NCBI GenBank assembly: GCA_947447265.1
Contig: CANFKC010000048.1
Coordinates: forward strand, 1-34,326
From: Chitinophagaceae bacterium
GTDB taxonomy: Bacteria > Bacteroidota > Bacteroidia > Chitinophagales > Chitinophagaceae
Length of the DNA: 34,326 bases
Reading direction: 5' to 3'
Below, in pieces: positions 1-7,971 of the stretch (within the stretch, counting starts at the first letter, position 1; each line of letters starts with the position of its first letter). Position numbers and translations under genes: made by a program. A model generated the notes under the pieces. It was not told the DNA's origin and did not search any database. It saw only the letters and a list, made by a program, of their open reading frames with translations.

Positions 1-30
1 ATTGATAATCATATTTTTGCGCCTCTCTTT

Positions 31-51
31 TTCTAATGCGTAGCATTAGAA
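31..51 (+). terminator. Rho-independent terminator of an upstream plus-strand gene
   Basis: Perfect 9-bp stem (TTCTAATGC / GCATTAGAA) with a 3-nt loop, followed by CTTTTT. The T-run lies on the plus-strand side only, so it would end a gene entering from the left edge rather than the minus-strand thioredoxin. The rest of 1-163 shows nothing else recognisable. Confidence 0.6.
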
Positions 52-163
52 CTTTTTAAGACAAAAATCAAGTGAAACCCTTTACTGTATTGACTTCTAG
101 CCATAGCGGCAGTAGCAAAAAATAATCTTATTGCGTAATCTGGGTTTAAGCACATTATTCATT

Positions 164-472
164 TTATAGAGTAACATGCTGGTCTATAACCTGTTTTAAT
201 TGCTTTGCAGGCATTACTCCCGACTGTCTCCACAGTACTTTCCCACCCTGAAAAATGATTAAAGTAGGCACACCTGATACCTGGTAAGCCTGCGCCGCTG
301 CCGGGTTCTTGTCTACGTCTATTTTTACTATTTTCACACTATCCCCCACCATTTTCTTCAACTCGCTCAATATAGGCGCCATCATTTTACACGGTCCGCA
401 CCATTCCGCAGAAAAATCGACCAGTACCGGCGTAGCGCTGTTTATCAATTCAGAGAATTTATTCGCTTCCAT
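164..472 (-). CDS. Thioredoxin (first of two near-identical copies)
   Basis: A 102-aa single-domain cytoplasmic thioredoxin with the WCGPC active site (W24, C25, C28), the conserved lysine after it, and the cis-proline loop SGVPT at about residues 67-71. It would reduce protein disulfides or persulfides. It is about 70 percent identical by eye to the thioredoxin at 2205-2510, so the two are recent paralogues. The gene is separated from the rest of the sulfur operon by a 152-bp gap that carries its own AACA-N2-TGTT palindrome, so it may be a separately started part of the same regulon. No signal peptide. Family assignment is certain; the special substrate is unknown. Confidence 0.95.
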   Translation of the reverse strand: MEANKFSELINSATPVLVDFSAEWCGPCKMMAPILSELKKMVGDSVKIVKIDVDKNPAAAQAYQVSGVPTLIIFQGGKVLWRQSGVMPAKQLKQVIDQHVTL

Positions 473-549
473 AACTTTTTTATTACAACATTATTAAATT
501 TTAGTCCACTCGCGTATAGGGTTACGTACGTTCTTTCATAATTTAAAGT

Positions 550-559
550 AACAGATGTT
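550..559. promoter_or_regulatory. Candidate Crp/Fnr operator before the thioredoxin gene
   Basis: The palindrome AACAGATGTT lies about 78 bp upstream of the thioredoxin start at 472. It differs at one base from the core AACAAATGTT of the palindrome at 3689-3702, which precedes the main operon. Two matching sites before two thiol-redox transcription units next to a Crp/Fnr gene suggest a shared operator. This is inference from two sites only. Confidence 0.35.
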
Positions 560-624
560 GTCCACTTTATTATTCTCTTAACGCCAATCCCCTTGCTTGT
601 TAACTTATACGTATGGCAAGCGCC

Positions 625-996
625 TCAGCTCTTCATAAAGAACATTTTTGCGGCAATAAGGCAAAGTAATATAGCAAATCCTTTCCTGATGCCTTGTTCA
701 GGCAAACTCAGTGCCATTTTTGAGCCAAAATATCCGCCCAACATAAACGCAATGGCTATTACGGCAGCATACTTTACATTTACGTAGCCAGCTTTATAAT
801 AACTATAGGCAGCCATAATACCAATCGGTGGCAACATTATTGCTATACTTGTTCCTTGGGCAGTTCGTTGGTCCATAGCCAGAAACATAACCATCGCGGG
901 TATTATAATTACTCCACCACCCAAGCCGATAACGCCGCCCAGTATGCCAGAAAATAACCCAATCGCGACCAGAATAAGAAACGTTGTTATATTCAT
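625..996 (-). CDS. Half-size TSUP (TauE/SafE-like) membrane permease
   Basis: A 123-aa protein with about four membrane segments and the glycine-rich TSUP signature GLGGGVIIIPAMV near residues 25-37. TSUP family permeases move sulfite, thiosulfate, sulfoacetate or related organosulfur anions across the inner membrane. Full-length members have about 250 residues made of two such halves; this one is a single half and would have to act as a dimer. It begins 4 bp after the rhodanese-thioredoxin gene and is the last gene of the tight operon, which fits export or import of a sulfur anion linked to the rhodaneses. The substrate cannot be read from the sequence. Confidence 0.85.
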   Translation of the reverse strand: MNITTFLILVAIGLFSGILGGVIGLGGGVIIIPAMVMFLAMDQRTAQGTSIAIMLPPIGIMAAYSYYKAGYVNVKYAAVIAIAFMLGGYFGSKMALSLPEQGIRKGFAILLCLIAAKMFFMKS

Positions 997-1000
997 AATA

Positions 1001-1747
1001 CTACAGTTTTGTTTCCTTCAGCAAATCAGCTTCTTCAATCAGCCCAGTATGTTGCCATATAAGTTTGCCATTTTCGTATAGTTCCAGGTAAGGTATTGAT
1101 GCTATGCCTTTTGCCTTCAGCAGACCTTCGTTTGCGTCGGCATCAATTTTAAGTAGCGTCAATTTATCTTTCCGCTTGTCAACCAATGCCTCTAGTACAG
1201 GCAGCATCTTTTTGCAGGGTTCGCACCATTTTGCATTATAATCTACCAATACATACCTACCCTTGCTTACTTGTTGATTCAGCTCAGCAACAGTCATGCC
1301 CGGCGCTTTAGGGGCAGCATTGCCCGTCTCTACGGCCTTACCGGCACTTTCCCAACGCATAATGCCACCATCCATGTTGTATATCGCCTTAAAACCCATT
1401 TCCTCCATTTTGGCGGCAGCTGCTCCGCTCCTGCCACCCGACAAACAATACACCAAAACAGGTTTAGCTCTATCAAGTTTACCCACCTCCGCTTCAAATT
1501 CATCCGCCCTTACGTCAATATTGATTGCATTTTTCAGATGCCCTCCTTTATATTCATCCGGTGTTCTTACATCAAGCAATTGCGCTTCTGGCAATGTGGA
1601 CATTTTTTTCTCAAAATCATCGACAGCTACCGTTTGTTTAATTTGCCCCGCGGTTGTCGTTTGCGAAGCAGTAGTAGTACTGCGGCCCTGGCAGGATGCC
1701 ATATAGCTTGCTGATGACAGCAATAAAATTGTGACTAATCTTCTCAT
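1001..1747 (-). CDS. Rhodanese-thioredoxin fusion lipoprotein
   Basis: A 248-aa protein with a lipoprotein signal (lipobox MASC, C19), a rhodanese domain at about residues 42-137 with the catalytic loop CLSGGRS (C101), and a thioredoxin domain at about 150-248 with WCEPC (C175 and C178). Rhodanese domains form a cysteine persulfide by accepting sulfane sulfur; the fused thioredoxin could reduce that persulfide and release sulfide. The lipobox places the protein in the periplasm or outer membrane, unlike its cytoplasmic neighbours. Its start codon overlaps the stop of the OsmC gene (TAATG), so translation is probably coupled. The coupled persulfide chemistry is inferred from the domain pairing. 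Confidence 0.9.
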   Translation of the reverse strand: MRRLVTILLLSSASYMASCQGRSTTTASQTTTAGQIKQTVAVDDFEKKMSTLPEAQLLDVRTPDEYKGGHLKNAINIDVRADEFEAEVGKLDRAKPVLVYCLSGGRSGAAAAKMEEMGFKAIYNMDGGIMRWESAGKAVETGNAAPKAPGMTVAELNQQVSKGRYVLVDYNAKWCEPCKKMLPVLEALVDKRKDKLTLLKIDADANEGLLKAKGIASIPYLELYENGKLIWQHTGLIEEADLLKETKL

Positions 1748-2199
1748 TACGCTTCTACAGTTGAAAGTATGGTTACAGTAGGTTCAAAAATGATCCTGGA
1801 CTTTACCGAGTTCGAAATTAAGCAATTCTGCTCCGCCTTTTGCAGCACTCTGTCTGCCTTTGCCCGGTCTTCCTCATTGTTTATCATTACTACAGGCCTC
1901 AATGTAACTTCACTCATTACATACTTACCGTCCACCATTTCCAGCTTACCTGCAGCAGAAGAACTAAACTCAGCATATTGTAATCTTGAATTTTCTGCGA
2001 TTGATAAGAACGTGGTCATCAGGCAACTATTCACTGCTGCTGTAAACAGGTGCTCCGGCGACCATATACCCTCCATACCGTTAGGAAATTGTGGCGGGGT
2101 TGCTACTTCAATAGTCTGAGTAGCATCTGGGGTTGCCATTAACCCCATTCTGTCCTTCTGCCACTTTACACTTACGTTATAATCGTGTGTTACGCTCAT
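1747..2199 (-). CDS. OsmC/Ohr family peroxiredoxin-like protein
   Basis: A 150-aa OsmC-fold protein with both family cysteines, C59 in VNSCLMTTF and C126 in QNCLISNS, and the usual SPEHLF motif before the first cysteine. OsmC/Ohr proteins reduce organic hydroperoxides with thiol electrons, and some act on sulfane sulfur or persulfides. Its stop overlaps the start of the rhodanese-thioredoxin gene, and the second thioredoxin ends 5 bp upstream, giving a likely electron donor in the same transcript. It is typical in length. Whether it is closer to OsmC, Ohr or the YhfA-type subgroup is not decidable here. Confidence 0.9.
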   Translation of the reverse strand: MSVTHDYNVSVKWQKDRMGLMATPDATQTIEVATPPQFPNGMEGIWSPEHLFTAAVNSCLMTTFLSIAENSRLQYAEFSSSAAGKLEMVDGKYVMSEVTLRPVVMINNEEDRAKADRVLQKAEQNCLISNSVKSRIIFEPTVTILSTVEA

Positions 2200-2204
2200 T
2201 GTTT

Positions 2205-2510
2205 CTAATTTGAATGTTGTTCAATTATCTTTTTTAACTGTGTTGCGGAAACGACACCGGACTGACGCCATAAGACCTTGCCACTCTGAAAAAGTATGAT
2301 TGTTGGAACGCCGGAAATATTATAGGCTTGTGCGGCCACCGGGTTCTTATCAACGTCAATTTTTATTACGGTGGCCTTATCACCAATAAGTAACTTCAGC
2401 TCACTTAATACAGGCACCATCATTTTACATGGCCCACACCATTCTGCCGAAAAATCAACCAGTACCGGTTTACTCCCGTTTATTAATTCAGAAAATGCTC
2501 TCGTTTCCAT
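2205..2510 (-). CDS. Thioredoxin (second copy, inside the operon)
   Basis: A 101-aa thioredoxin with WCGPC (C25 and C28) and the SGVPT cis-proline loop. It matches the 164-472 copy over its whole length, including the unusual KVLWRQSGV segment, so the pair arose by local duplication. It sits between the YgaP-like membrane protein (7-bp gap) and OsmC (5-bp gap). Likely role: thiol reductant for OsmC or the rhodaneses in the same operon. Cytoplasmic, no signal peptide. Confidence 0.95.
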   Translation of the reverse strand: METRAFSELINGSKPVLVDFSAEWCGPCKMMVPVLSELKLLIGDKATVIKIDVDKNPVAAQAYNISGVPTIILFQSGKVLWRQSGVVSATQLKKIIEQHSN

Positions 2511-2517
2511 ATGTTTA

Positions 2518-2781
2518 TTATTTTATTTCTTCGTAATCAACGTCAACTTCCTGAGCCTGCTTTTGTTGCCGGTATGTTTGGCGAGGTGTTCTTGTATTAC
2601 ACCCCCCTGCACCGCAACAGGTAGCATCGGCCAAAGCCTGATAGAGGAAGAATGCACCCATAACACCAAACATCCACTCCTTCATGTAAACTGCGCCTAC
2701 TGCCATGTACAAGCCGATTGCCAGCCTTACAATGCGCATCAGGTGCCAGTTGCTCATTAATCGTTCTTTTGAAAAAATCAT
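2518..2781 (-). CDS. Small YgaP-like membrane protein with a cysteine-rich tail
   Basis: An 87-aa protein with two hydrophobic segments (about residues 14-32 and 36-50) followed by a cysteine cluster, TCCGAGGC, and a charged tail. The layout resembles the membrane part of YgaP-type rhodanese proteins, here encoded separately from the soluble rhodanese directly upstream. The start at 2781 overlaps the rhodanese stop as ATGA, which supports that start over an internal methionine at codon 9. It may anchor the rhodanese at the membrane; the cysteines could accept sulfur. That role is inferred. Confidence 0.75.
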   Translation of the reverse strand: MIFSKERLMSNWHLMRIVRLAIGLYMAVGAVYMKEWMFGVMGAFFLYQALADATCCGAGGCNTRTPRQTYRQQKQAQEVDVDYEEIK

Positions 2782-3092
2782 TTCTCGAATTTTTTCAGGT
2801 TCATCCAGCTACCACCATTATGCACTTCCTTAAATCCACCAGAAATCAACATCGACTTAGCCGAACTGCTCCTCATTCCTGAAGCACAACAGGTAATGAT
2901 GGGCGTATCCTTTTTTAGCTTTGCTGCATTCCTGCCCAGGTCATTTAATGGAATGTTTAACGAGCCCTTAATGTGGCCACCTGCATATTCACCCGGTGTG
3001 CGGACGTCTAAAATAATTGCGCCATTTGCAATTAACTCCCCAAGATCTGTCTTTGGGCCCATGCCCAGCATTTGTTTAATTGAATCTAACAT
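2778..3092 (-). CDS. Single-domain rhodanese (sulfurtransferase)
   Basis: A 104-aa protein with one rhodanese domain: the N-terminal motif ILDVRTPGEYAGGHI at about residues 27-41 and the catalytic loop CASGMRS (C69), preceded by a second cysteine (C68). It would carry sulfane sulfur as a persulfide. It overlaps the following YgaP-like membrane gene by 4 bp; in YgaP itself both parts are one polypeptide, so the pair looks like a split version. Cytoplasmic. Confidence 0.92.
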   Translation of the reverse strand: MLDSIKQMLGMGPKTDLGELIANGAIILDVRTPGEYAGGHIKGSLNIPLNDLGRNAAKLKKDTPIITCCASGMRSSSAKSMLISGGFKEVHNGGSWMNLKKFEK

Positions 3093-3112
3093 TTGTTTGC
3101 TTTTTAGTATTC

Positions 3113-3328
3113 TTATTGCTTCTTTTTAATAACATCACTTTTACTTCCCAACACGCTGAAAACTAACCCACCCATTAATGCCCCATACATTGTTGCATTC
3201 AGTGGCCTTGAAGAAATTAAGCAACTGCCGGATGCACACCCCACGAAAAACCAATAACACCATCCGACAGTAGCCCCTATCACTACACCACCTATTTCAA
3301 TTTTATATTTACCTAACCATTTGATCAT
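3113..3328 (-). CDS. DUF6132-like small membrane protein
   Basis: A 71-aa protein from the ATG at 3328, with two membrane segments and the motif VGCASGSCLISSRP, which resembles the short DUF6132 family (glycine-rich first helix, GC-SG-C-I-S core). An upstream in-frame ATG at 3388 would add 20 polar residues that do not look conserved, so the internal start is preferred. The paired cysteines in a short inter-helix loop fit the sulfur theme of the operon, but the biochemical function is unknown. Confidence 0.7.
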   Translation of the reverse strand: MIKWLGKYKIEIGGVVIGATVGWCYWFFVGCASGSCLISSRPLNATMYGALMGGLVFSVLGSKSDVIKKKQ

Positions 3329-3430
3329 TGCCACTAAATTTGAACGCTGAAGTGAAATTTCATTGTTTCTGGAAACAAAGTTCGGCACTTACAAAGGCGC
3401 GGTCTGGAACATTTGTTGGATAGCAGGAAA

Positions 3431-3634
3431 TTATTTTTTCCCCTTCGTAGAGATGCCAAATGGCATGTATAATGGGCATGTGCTGATAAGACTTGTCAGC
3501 ATAAAAATACCCGCAAGGGCCAACAGCACCAGTGCGATAGTGCCCGTAACCACATGAGTAAAGTATAAAATTGCAATTACAATAGCGACCACGACTCTCA
3601 GTAAGCGGTCAATTGTTCCCATATTCTTTTTCAT
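3431..3634 (-). CDS. DUF2892 (YgaP transmembrane domain) protein
   Basis: A 67-aa protein with two membrane helices and the family features MKKNMGTIDRLLR at the start and STCPLYMPFGIST at the end, with one conserved cysteine. DUF2892 proteins correspond to the YgaP membrane domain and are usually found beside rhodaneses. It is the first gene of the minus-strand operon; the palindrome at 3689-3702 lies about 55 bp upstream of its start. Confidence 0.88.
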   Translation of the reverse strand: MKKNMGTIDRLLRVVVAIVIAILYFTHVVTGTIALVLLALAGIFMLTSLISTCPLYMPFGISTKGKK

Positions 3635-3688
3635 AAACAGTAGTTTTAAATGATGATGTAAAACTACGTCTGAGATATGGCCCTGTAA

Positions 3689-3702
3689 GGAACAAATGTT
3701 CC
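3689..3702. promoter_or_regulatory. Candidate Crp/Fnr operator before the thiol/sulfur operon
   Basis: GGAACA-AA-TGTTCC is a perfect 6-bp inverted repeat with a 2-bp spacer, placed between the Crp/Fnr gene and the first operon gene, about 55-68 bp before the start at 3634. Size, symmetry and position fit a Crp/Fnr-family dimer site. Its core recurs at 550-559. A looser relative (GTAAGGAACCTGTTGC) lies at 4361-4376 before the regulator gene itself and might be an autoregulatory site, but the spacing differs. Confidence 0.45.
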
Positions 3703-3742
3703 CTAAATGCAGATTATTTAGATGACTGTCGTCATCATTTGC

Positions 3743-4348
3743 CTATATAAGTTCGATGGTATTCCGTCCAAGTCTGACAATGTCCTTCTGTTCCATTGTA
3801 CGTAAAAGCCTGCTCACGGCCTCTCTATGGGTGTGCAACTCATCTGCTATTTGCTGGTGGGTAATAAATAAGGCTTTTGTATTCGCTGCTTTTGCGCGCT
3901 CCTGCAGATAATGCAATACCTGCTTATCCATATTGCTGAATGCAACAAGGTCAATTACATCTAGCAACTCTGCAAATCTTTGGCCATAAGTGCTGCTGAT
4001 AAACGTCTTCCAATCGCTATACTTCATCCAATCATCAACCTTGCCAACTGGTACCTGCAACACTTCGGTATCGTCTTCAGCTATAACTTTTACCATTGCC
4101 TTCTTATTAGCCTGACAACAGTTTATTGCCATGGCACACGTTTGCCCGGGATAGAGATGATACAGAAATATTTCTTTGCCATCATCATTTTGCCGCACAA
4201 TACGTAATACACCCTGCACCACAATAGGCACAAAGAAAATTTCGCTGCCTGGTTGCATGAGTATCGCATCTTTTGCAACATGCTTTACCCTGCAATATCT
4301 GTCTATTTCCTCCAGTAAACCCGGGTCCGAAAATGGTGTATTGTTCAT
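3743..4348 (-). CDS. Crp/Fnr family transcriptional regulator
   Basis: A 201-aa protein with an N-terminal cyclic-nucleotide-binding-like beta barrel (about residues 20-120) and a C-terminal winged helix with the recognition helix HTHREAVSRLLRTME near residues 168-182. There is no N-terminal Fnr-type four-cysteine cluster; a Cys pair (INCCQ, near residues 96-97) lies in the barrel and could be redox sensitive. The operon of rhodaneses and thioredoxins starts about 110 bp downstream, with a palindrome between, so this is its likely regulator. The signal (oxidant, sulfide or NO) is not readable from sequence. Confidence 0.92.
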   Translation of the reverse strand: MNNTPFSDPGLLEEIDRYCRVKHVAKDAILMQPGSEIFFVPIVVQGVLRIVRQNDDGKEIFLYHLYPGQTCAMAINCCQANKKAMVKVIAEDDTEVLQVPVGKVDDWMKYSDWKTFISSTYGQRFAELLDVIDLVAFSNMDKQVLHYLQERAKAANTKALFITHQQIADELHTHREAVSRLLRTMEQKDIVRLGRNTIELI

Positions 4349-4408
4349 TTACAGGCTAAAGTAAGGAACCTGTTGCAATTTATTATCGTTGCACCTACAA
4401 TCAGTAAG

Positions 4409-5239
4409 TTACCGTAGCTGAATATGCAGATGGTCATCATGCCTTATGGCATGGCACCCCTGAAACCTGACTTTGGGGCTTATGAGCTTTAATCTTGTTT
4501 TTAAATGAGGTTCAATAAACAGTTTGCCAACTTCCTGCTGGCTGGCGAATATATCCACCAAATGCCGGGTACGAACAGCGTCAAATTTAAAATTGTCGCC
4601 TTGGTATTGCGGAACCAGTCTTGTCAATATATCGTAACGCTTGAACCCACACGACTTACAATATGCTGTGGTATTTTCTTCACCAGGCAATTGTTCTTCA
4701 TTTATCCCATACCCTATTGGCGACGGCGCCATGTTCGTTGCCACCCCAGTTGCTTTATCTATGTAGCAGAAAGCAACATCAACCTTCTTGCCGTCGCTAT
4801 GACTTAAATGCGGCAACAGCGGGAAGCCATTCATGAACGGAAAACCGGCATCAAGGTAATTTATTACACTTCCCGGGCATTGCTCATTCAGCTGGTTACC
4901 TGCAGCAAACATCACTGCTTTAAGTTGGGGACGAACATAATGCCGGTTAAGCAGGCAAGAAAAAAAGTGCAGTGGCTTAACATGGTTTGTTTCTGAAATT
5001 GGCAGTGACACCCTGCCAAATGGCTGGGCTATTACTGGTACAATTGCAAATGTGACTATACAATAGAGTATTACAAAGATACCAAACAACAAAGACCGTA
5101 AAGACCATTTAGCAGTAATGCGCTTTGCTAGTAAGGGCCGCGCGAGGAGCGTCAGAACATAGATAATCCCCCCAACCTGGGTAATCAGGGTAAGAACGAT
5201 AAAAACTACAATATGGCCAATATGAACGAGTGTCCTCAT
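4409..5239 (-). CDS. Membrane-anchored MepA-like (LAS-type) peptidase candidate
   Basis: A 276-aa protein with two N-terminal membrane segments (about residues 8-32 and 48-71) and a soluble C-terminal domain. That domain has the zinc-site layout of LAS peptidases such as MepA: HSDGKKVD (H147, D154) and the C-terminal RHDDHLHIQL (H270, H272). MepA has a corresponding H-x6-D and a HDYHFH ending. If correct, it would be anchored in the inner membrane and act on peptidoglycan cross-links in the periplasm. Four cysteines in the soluble domain (including AYCKSCGF) could form disulfides. The call rests on motif spacing, not on overall similarity. Confidence 0.6.
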   Translation of the reverse strand: MRTLVHIGHIVVFIVLTLITQVGGIIYVLTLLARPLLAKRITAKWSLRSLLFGIFVILYCIVTFAIVPVIAQPFGRVSLPISETNHVKPLHFFSCLLNRHYVRPQLKAVMFAAGNQLNEQCPGSVINYLDAGFPFMNGFPLLPHLSHSDGKKVDVAFCYIDKATGVATNMAPSPIGYGINEEQLPGEENTTAYCKSCGFKRYDILTRLVPQYQGDNFKFDAVRTRHLVDIFASQQEVGKLFIEPHLKTRLKLISPKVRFQGCHAIRHDDHLHIQLR

Positions 5240-5386
5240 GTAGTGTGTTCTTAGCTATTTTTCAATTAGAAGGACCTTTCTCGTACATCACTATAACAAG
5301 CCGCCTGCCATAGTTACTTTCATTTAACCACTCTGTTGCAATATCATGTAACGGCGCTGCTGTTGTATCTATTTTTAGTGCACCTA

Positions 5387-7777
5387 TTACAGATCAGAGG
5401 CCATCATTCTGCGATACGCCTTTATGAATATCGCACCCAGGTTTTTATAAGGCGGAACGTAATCAGAAAATTTCTCTTTTTCGGCTGCGTTTACCTTTTT
5501 ATTGAATTCCACTTCTATGCCTCGCCACATGCTTATCCAGTTAGCATCCTGGCCGGCAATAAGCGAATTATTAAGCGATTTCAGTATCTCATCATTTACC
5601 CCCATAGTACCAGTCTGTTTCGATGATACAATATGTGCATCTGGCGATTTATCTAAAACGGCTGCAAGATTATGATAGCCGCCACAAGACCCCAATATCA
5701 CTACTTTCACATGTTTATCAAGGTTCGCGAGCGATACCTGCAAGTGGTAGCTATGCCCCCTGTGTATCATGATGGACGGATAGATGTGGCTGGTAGCAAG
5801 GTAGCTGGTAAGCGAATCGATTGCGTCATCATCTTCTGGCTCAGGCAGGGGCAGATTAGCATAGATTACTATTTTTTTACCGCTCAAAGAAGATATTACG
5901 CTCCAGTATTTTTCGGTAACTATCCTCCATTTTTTGTCTTTCCTGAACTGGTCGGTGAAGTGCTCATAAGAGTGTTTGCCATCTTCGTCGCCGAAGAAAA
6001 ACACCCGCTGGTGAATAATACCAGAATCGCCAACCATATCATTAAACGGGACTTTATTAATGTTATTAAGCCCTAAACGTGCCGACAACAAAAGCGCACC
6101 GGTATCGGTTGTCGCAGTTTTATTACCATCAAAAAGACGCGATAAAAGGCTGTATATAATTACACCCTTCCGGCTTTTTTCTTTGTATGACAGTTCGTAA
6201 TTCTCTTTTACTTTTACCCTGAGAAAGGCAGCAAGGGTACTGTCAGAAATACTGCCAAATGCATCAGCAACATCAACAGCATCTTCCAGATCATATTCAG
6301 CCCCCTTTTGCAGGTTACTGATAAAATTCGCCATCAATGTTGATCTGGCGGTATCATTCATTGTAGCCAGGAATTCAGACAGCGTATTGTAACCCGCACA
6401 CATGCGTATAAAAGTGCGGAAGTGGTCATAGTTCAGACCATCCAACATTTCGTCGCCTTTCAGCGGTTTCATTTTTTCGAGCAAGCGTTTAAATGAGCCC
6501 AGGAAGCTACTGGTATAAATTTCGTCCTGGCCGTAAACCATTACAAAATAAAGTTCGCCCGTCGTCATGCCTTCTATGCATTTGAAACGCTCTGCATCAG
6601 GAGACTCATGCAACTCGTTCATCTTTCTCACATAATTCAGCGAGCGGAGTGCAAGCTCTTTTGAATAAGTACCTCTACCAATTGAATCATTCTCCAACCT
6701 TAATCTTACCAGGTTTTTAAAATACAGATCAGCATCACCGGTTATTTTATCAATCTCGGCAATTGTCTTCCTTCCGCTTATCAGGTCGTTCAGAAATGCC
6801 ATAGCCTTCAGCGGCGATTTAGAGTGATCTGCTATCTTAACTATCGCCTGCACATAAGGGTCAGTACTCCTATGTACAGCATTGGTAAGCGGCGGGTTGG
6901 TTGATGTAGCATAACTATATATCAGGTCCGTTTCCAGGCGGGCATCAAGCGCAACAATTGCGGTAGCAAAAGTATCGTAGGCATATTCCGGCAGGCGGCG
7001 TATCATCATTTTAGGGTCCTTCTTACCCATTTCCGTATAGATATAGGCCCTGAGGTCCTTATAGTTTTCGAATAACACTTTAGAGTTATCAAGCGTGTAG
7101 ACGTTTGTATTTTTAACCGTAAAGCTGGCCAGCTTACCCTCGTTAAACGCCACCAGCATATCGTGCAGGTTTGCGACCAGCTTTTTGTAATACTCCGGCT
7201 TTTTATCGCCGTCATTATTATATGCGCTTAAAAATTTAAACACTGCGTTCAGGCACCGGATTCGCTCCTGGTTATCAGCGAAAGAGTCACGGTCATTTTG
7301 TGGCATGTTTTCTATCATTACCTGCAAAAATGCCCCGTCAACCAGAATTGCCTTTGTAAGCATATCACTTTGTGCAGTGTCCGGGAAAAACCTGATATGG
7401 TTGTCAACAATTCCATCTGCCGCATCAGCGCGCTTCAATTCCTTGTCTATCTTATCTTCATGAAAATACCTTCTCTTAAAAGGCACTTCGTTCATATAAG
7501 TCGTTACTTTGTATGGATCGATTTTAGGGGGAACAACAACAGCAACTGTGTCCTTATTCCTACGCTGAGGCTTAACGACAGGGCTGTCTGTAATTACGAT
7601 TGTATCGGTTTTAATAACATCTACACCCGGAGAATCGGTCCTAATTGTAATAACACGGCTCGTGTCCGTTTTAACAGTATCGGCAGGAAAAACAATTTCG
7701 TGTTTCACTTGCGCACACAACCACTGCGAAAGTGAAAGTAGCATGCAGAGCGATAAAAGAAATTTCAATTTATTCAT
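5387..7777 (-). CDS. Large exported protein of unknown function with a peptidase-like C-terminus
   Basis: A 796-aa protein with a clear signal peptide (cleavage probably after WLCAQ, residue 23), then a Thr/Asp-rich linker (about 30-75) and a long mostly helical region. The C-terminal quarter reads like an alpha/beta fold: a strand IVIYANL, then IHRGHSYH (H672, H675), then VVILGSCGGYHN (C698). A GH motif followed about 23 residues later by a strand ending in a cysteine is the arrangement seen in clan CD (caspase, gingipain, CHAT) peptidases, so this is a candidate. I do not recognise the protein family as a whole. It stands alone between intergenic gaps of about 150 bp. Confidence 0.7.
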   Translation of the reverse strand: MNKLKFLLSLCMLLSLSQWLCAQVKHEIVFPADTVKTDTSRVITIRTDSPGVDVIKTDTIVITDSPVVKPQRRNKDTVAVVVPPKIDPYKVTTYMNEVPFKRRYFHEDKIDKELKRADAADGIVDNHIRFFPDTAQSDMLTKAILVDGAFLQVMIENMPQNDRDSFADNQERIRCLNAVFKFLSAYNNDGDKKPEYYKKLVANLHDMLVAFNEGKLASFTVKNTNVYTLDNSKVLFENYKDLRAYIYTEMGKKDPKMMIRRLPEYAYDTFATAIVALDARLETDLIYSYATSTNPPLTNAVHRSTDPYVQAIVKIADHSKSPLKAMAFLNDLISGRKTIAEIDKITGDADLYFKNLVRLRLENDSIGRGTYSKELALRSLNYVRKMNELHESPDAERFKCIEGMTTGELYFVMVYGQDEIYTSSFLGSFKRLLEKMKPLKGDEMLDGLNYDHFRTFIRMCAGYNTLSEFLATMNDTARSTLMANFISNLQKGAEYDLEDAVDVADAFGSISDSTLAAFLRVKVKENYELSYKEKSRKGVIIYSLLSRLFDGNKTATTDTGALLLSARLGLNNINKVPFNDMVGDSGIIHQRVFFFGDEDGKHSYEHFTDQFRKDKKWRIVTEKYWSVISSLSGKKIVIYANLPLPEPEDDDAIDSLTSYLATSHIYPSIMIHRGHSYHLQVSLANLDKHVKVVILGSCGGYHNLAAVLDKSPDAHIVSSKQTGTMGVNDEILKSLNNSLIAGQDANWISMWRGIEVEFNKKVNAAEKEKFSDYVPPYKNLGAIFIKAYRRMMASDL

Positions 7778-7818
7778 AAAGTACTAATCCTCATCTGGCT
7801 TCCCACATGCTTTAACTA

Positions 7819-7826
7819 CAAATCTA
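7819..7826 (-). promoter_or_regulatory. Candidate Bacteroidota -7 element
   Basis: On the minus strand TAGATTTG fits the TAnnTTTG consensus and lies about 40 bp before the start codon at 7777. A good -33 TTG is not visible at the normal distance, so support is partial. Confidence 0.3.
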
Positions 7827-7933
7827 CCCTTAAAATTGTGAAAGAAAAATGAAATTTAACCCGGAGATGCATTGCGCCGCCAATTGTTTTACACACTTTT
7901 GATTAATTAGCAAGCCACCACAGCTTAACTGCT

Positions 7934-7941
7934 TACATTTG
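7934..7941 (+). promoter_or_regulatory. Candidate Bacteroidota -7 element
   Basis: TACATTTG matches TAnnTTTG and would give a transcript starting near 7948, 25 bp before the ATG at 7972. It argues against the upstream TTG at 7939 as a start codon. No convincing -33 TTG at about 19 bp. Confidence 0.35.
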
Positions 7942-7971
7942 CAACATCAATACAAATATCCCAACAGCATA

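Noticed and set aside
1271-1714. Long plus-strand open frames opposite the rhodanese-thioredoxin gene.
   Set aside because: They are antisense shadows of a well-supported gene, with low-complexity composition.
4361-4376. GTAAGGAACCTGTTGC before the Crp/Fnr gene as an autoregulatory operator.
   Set aside because: It shares the left half with the 3689-3702 palindrome, but spacing and the right half differ; too weak to list as a feature.
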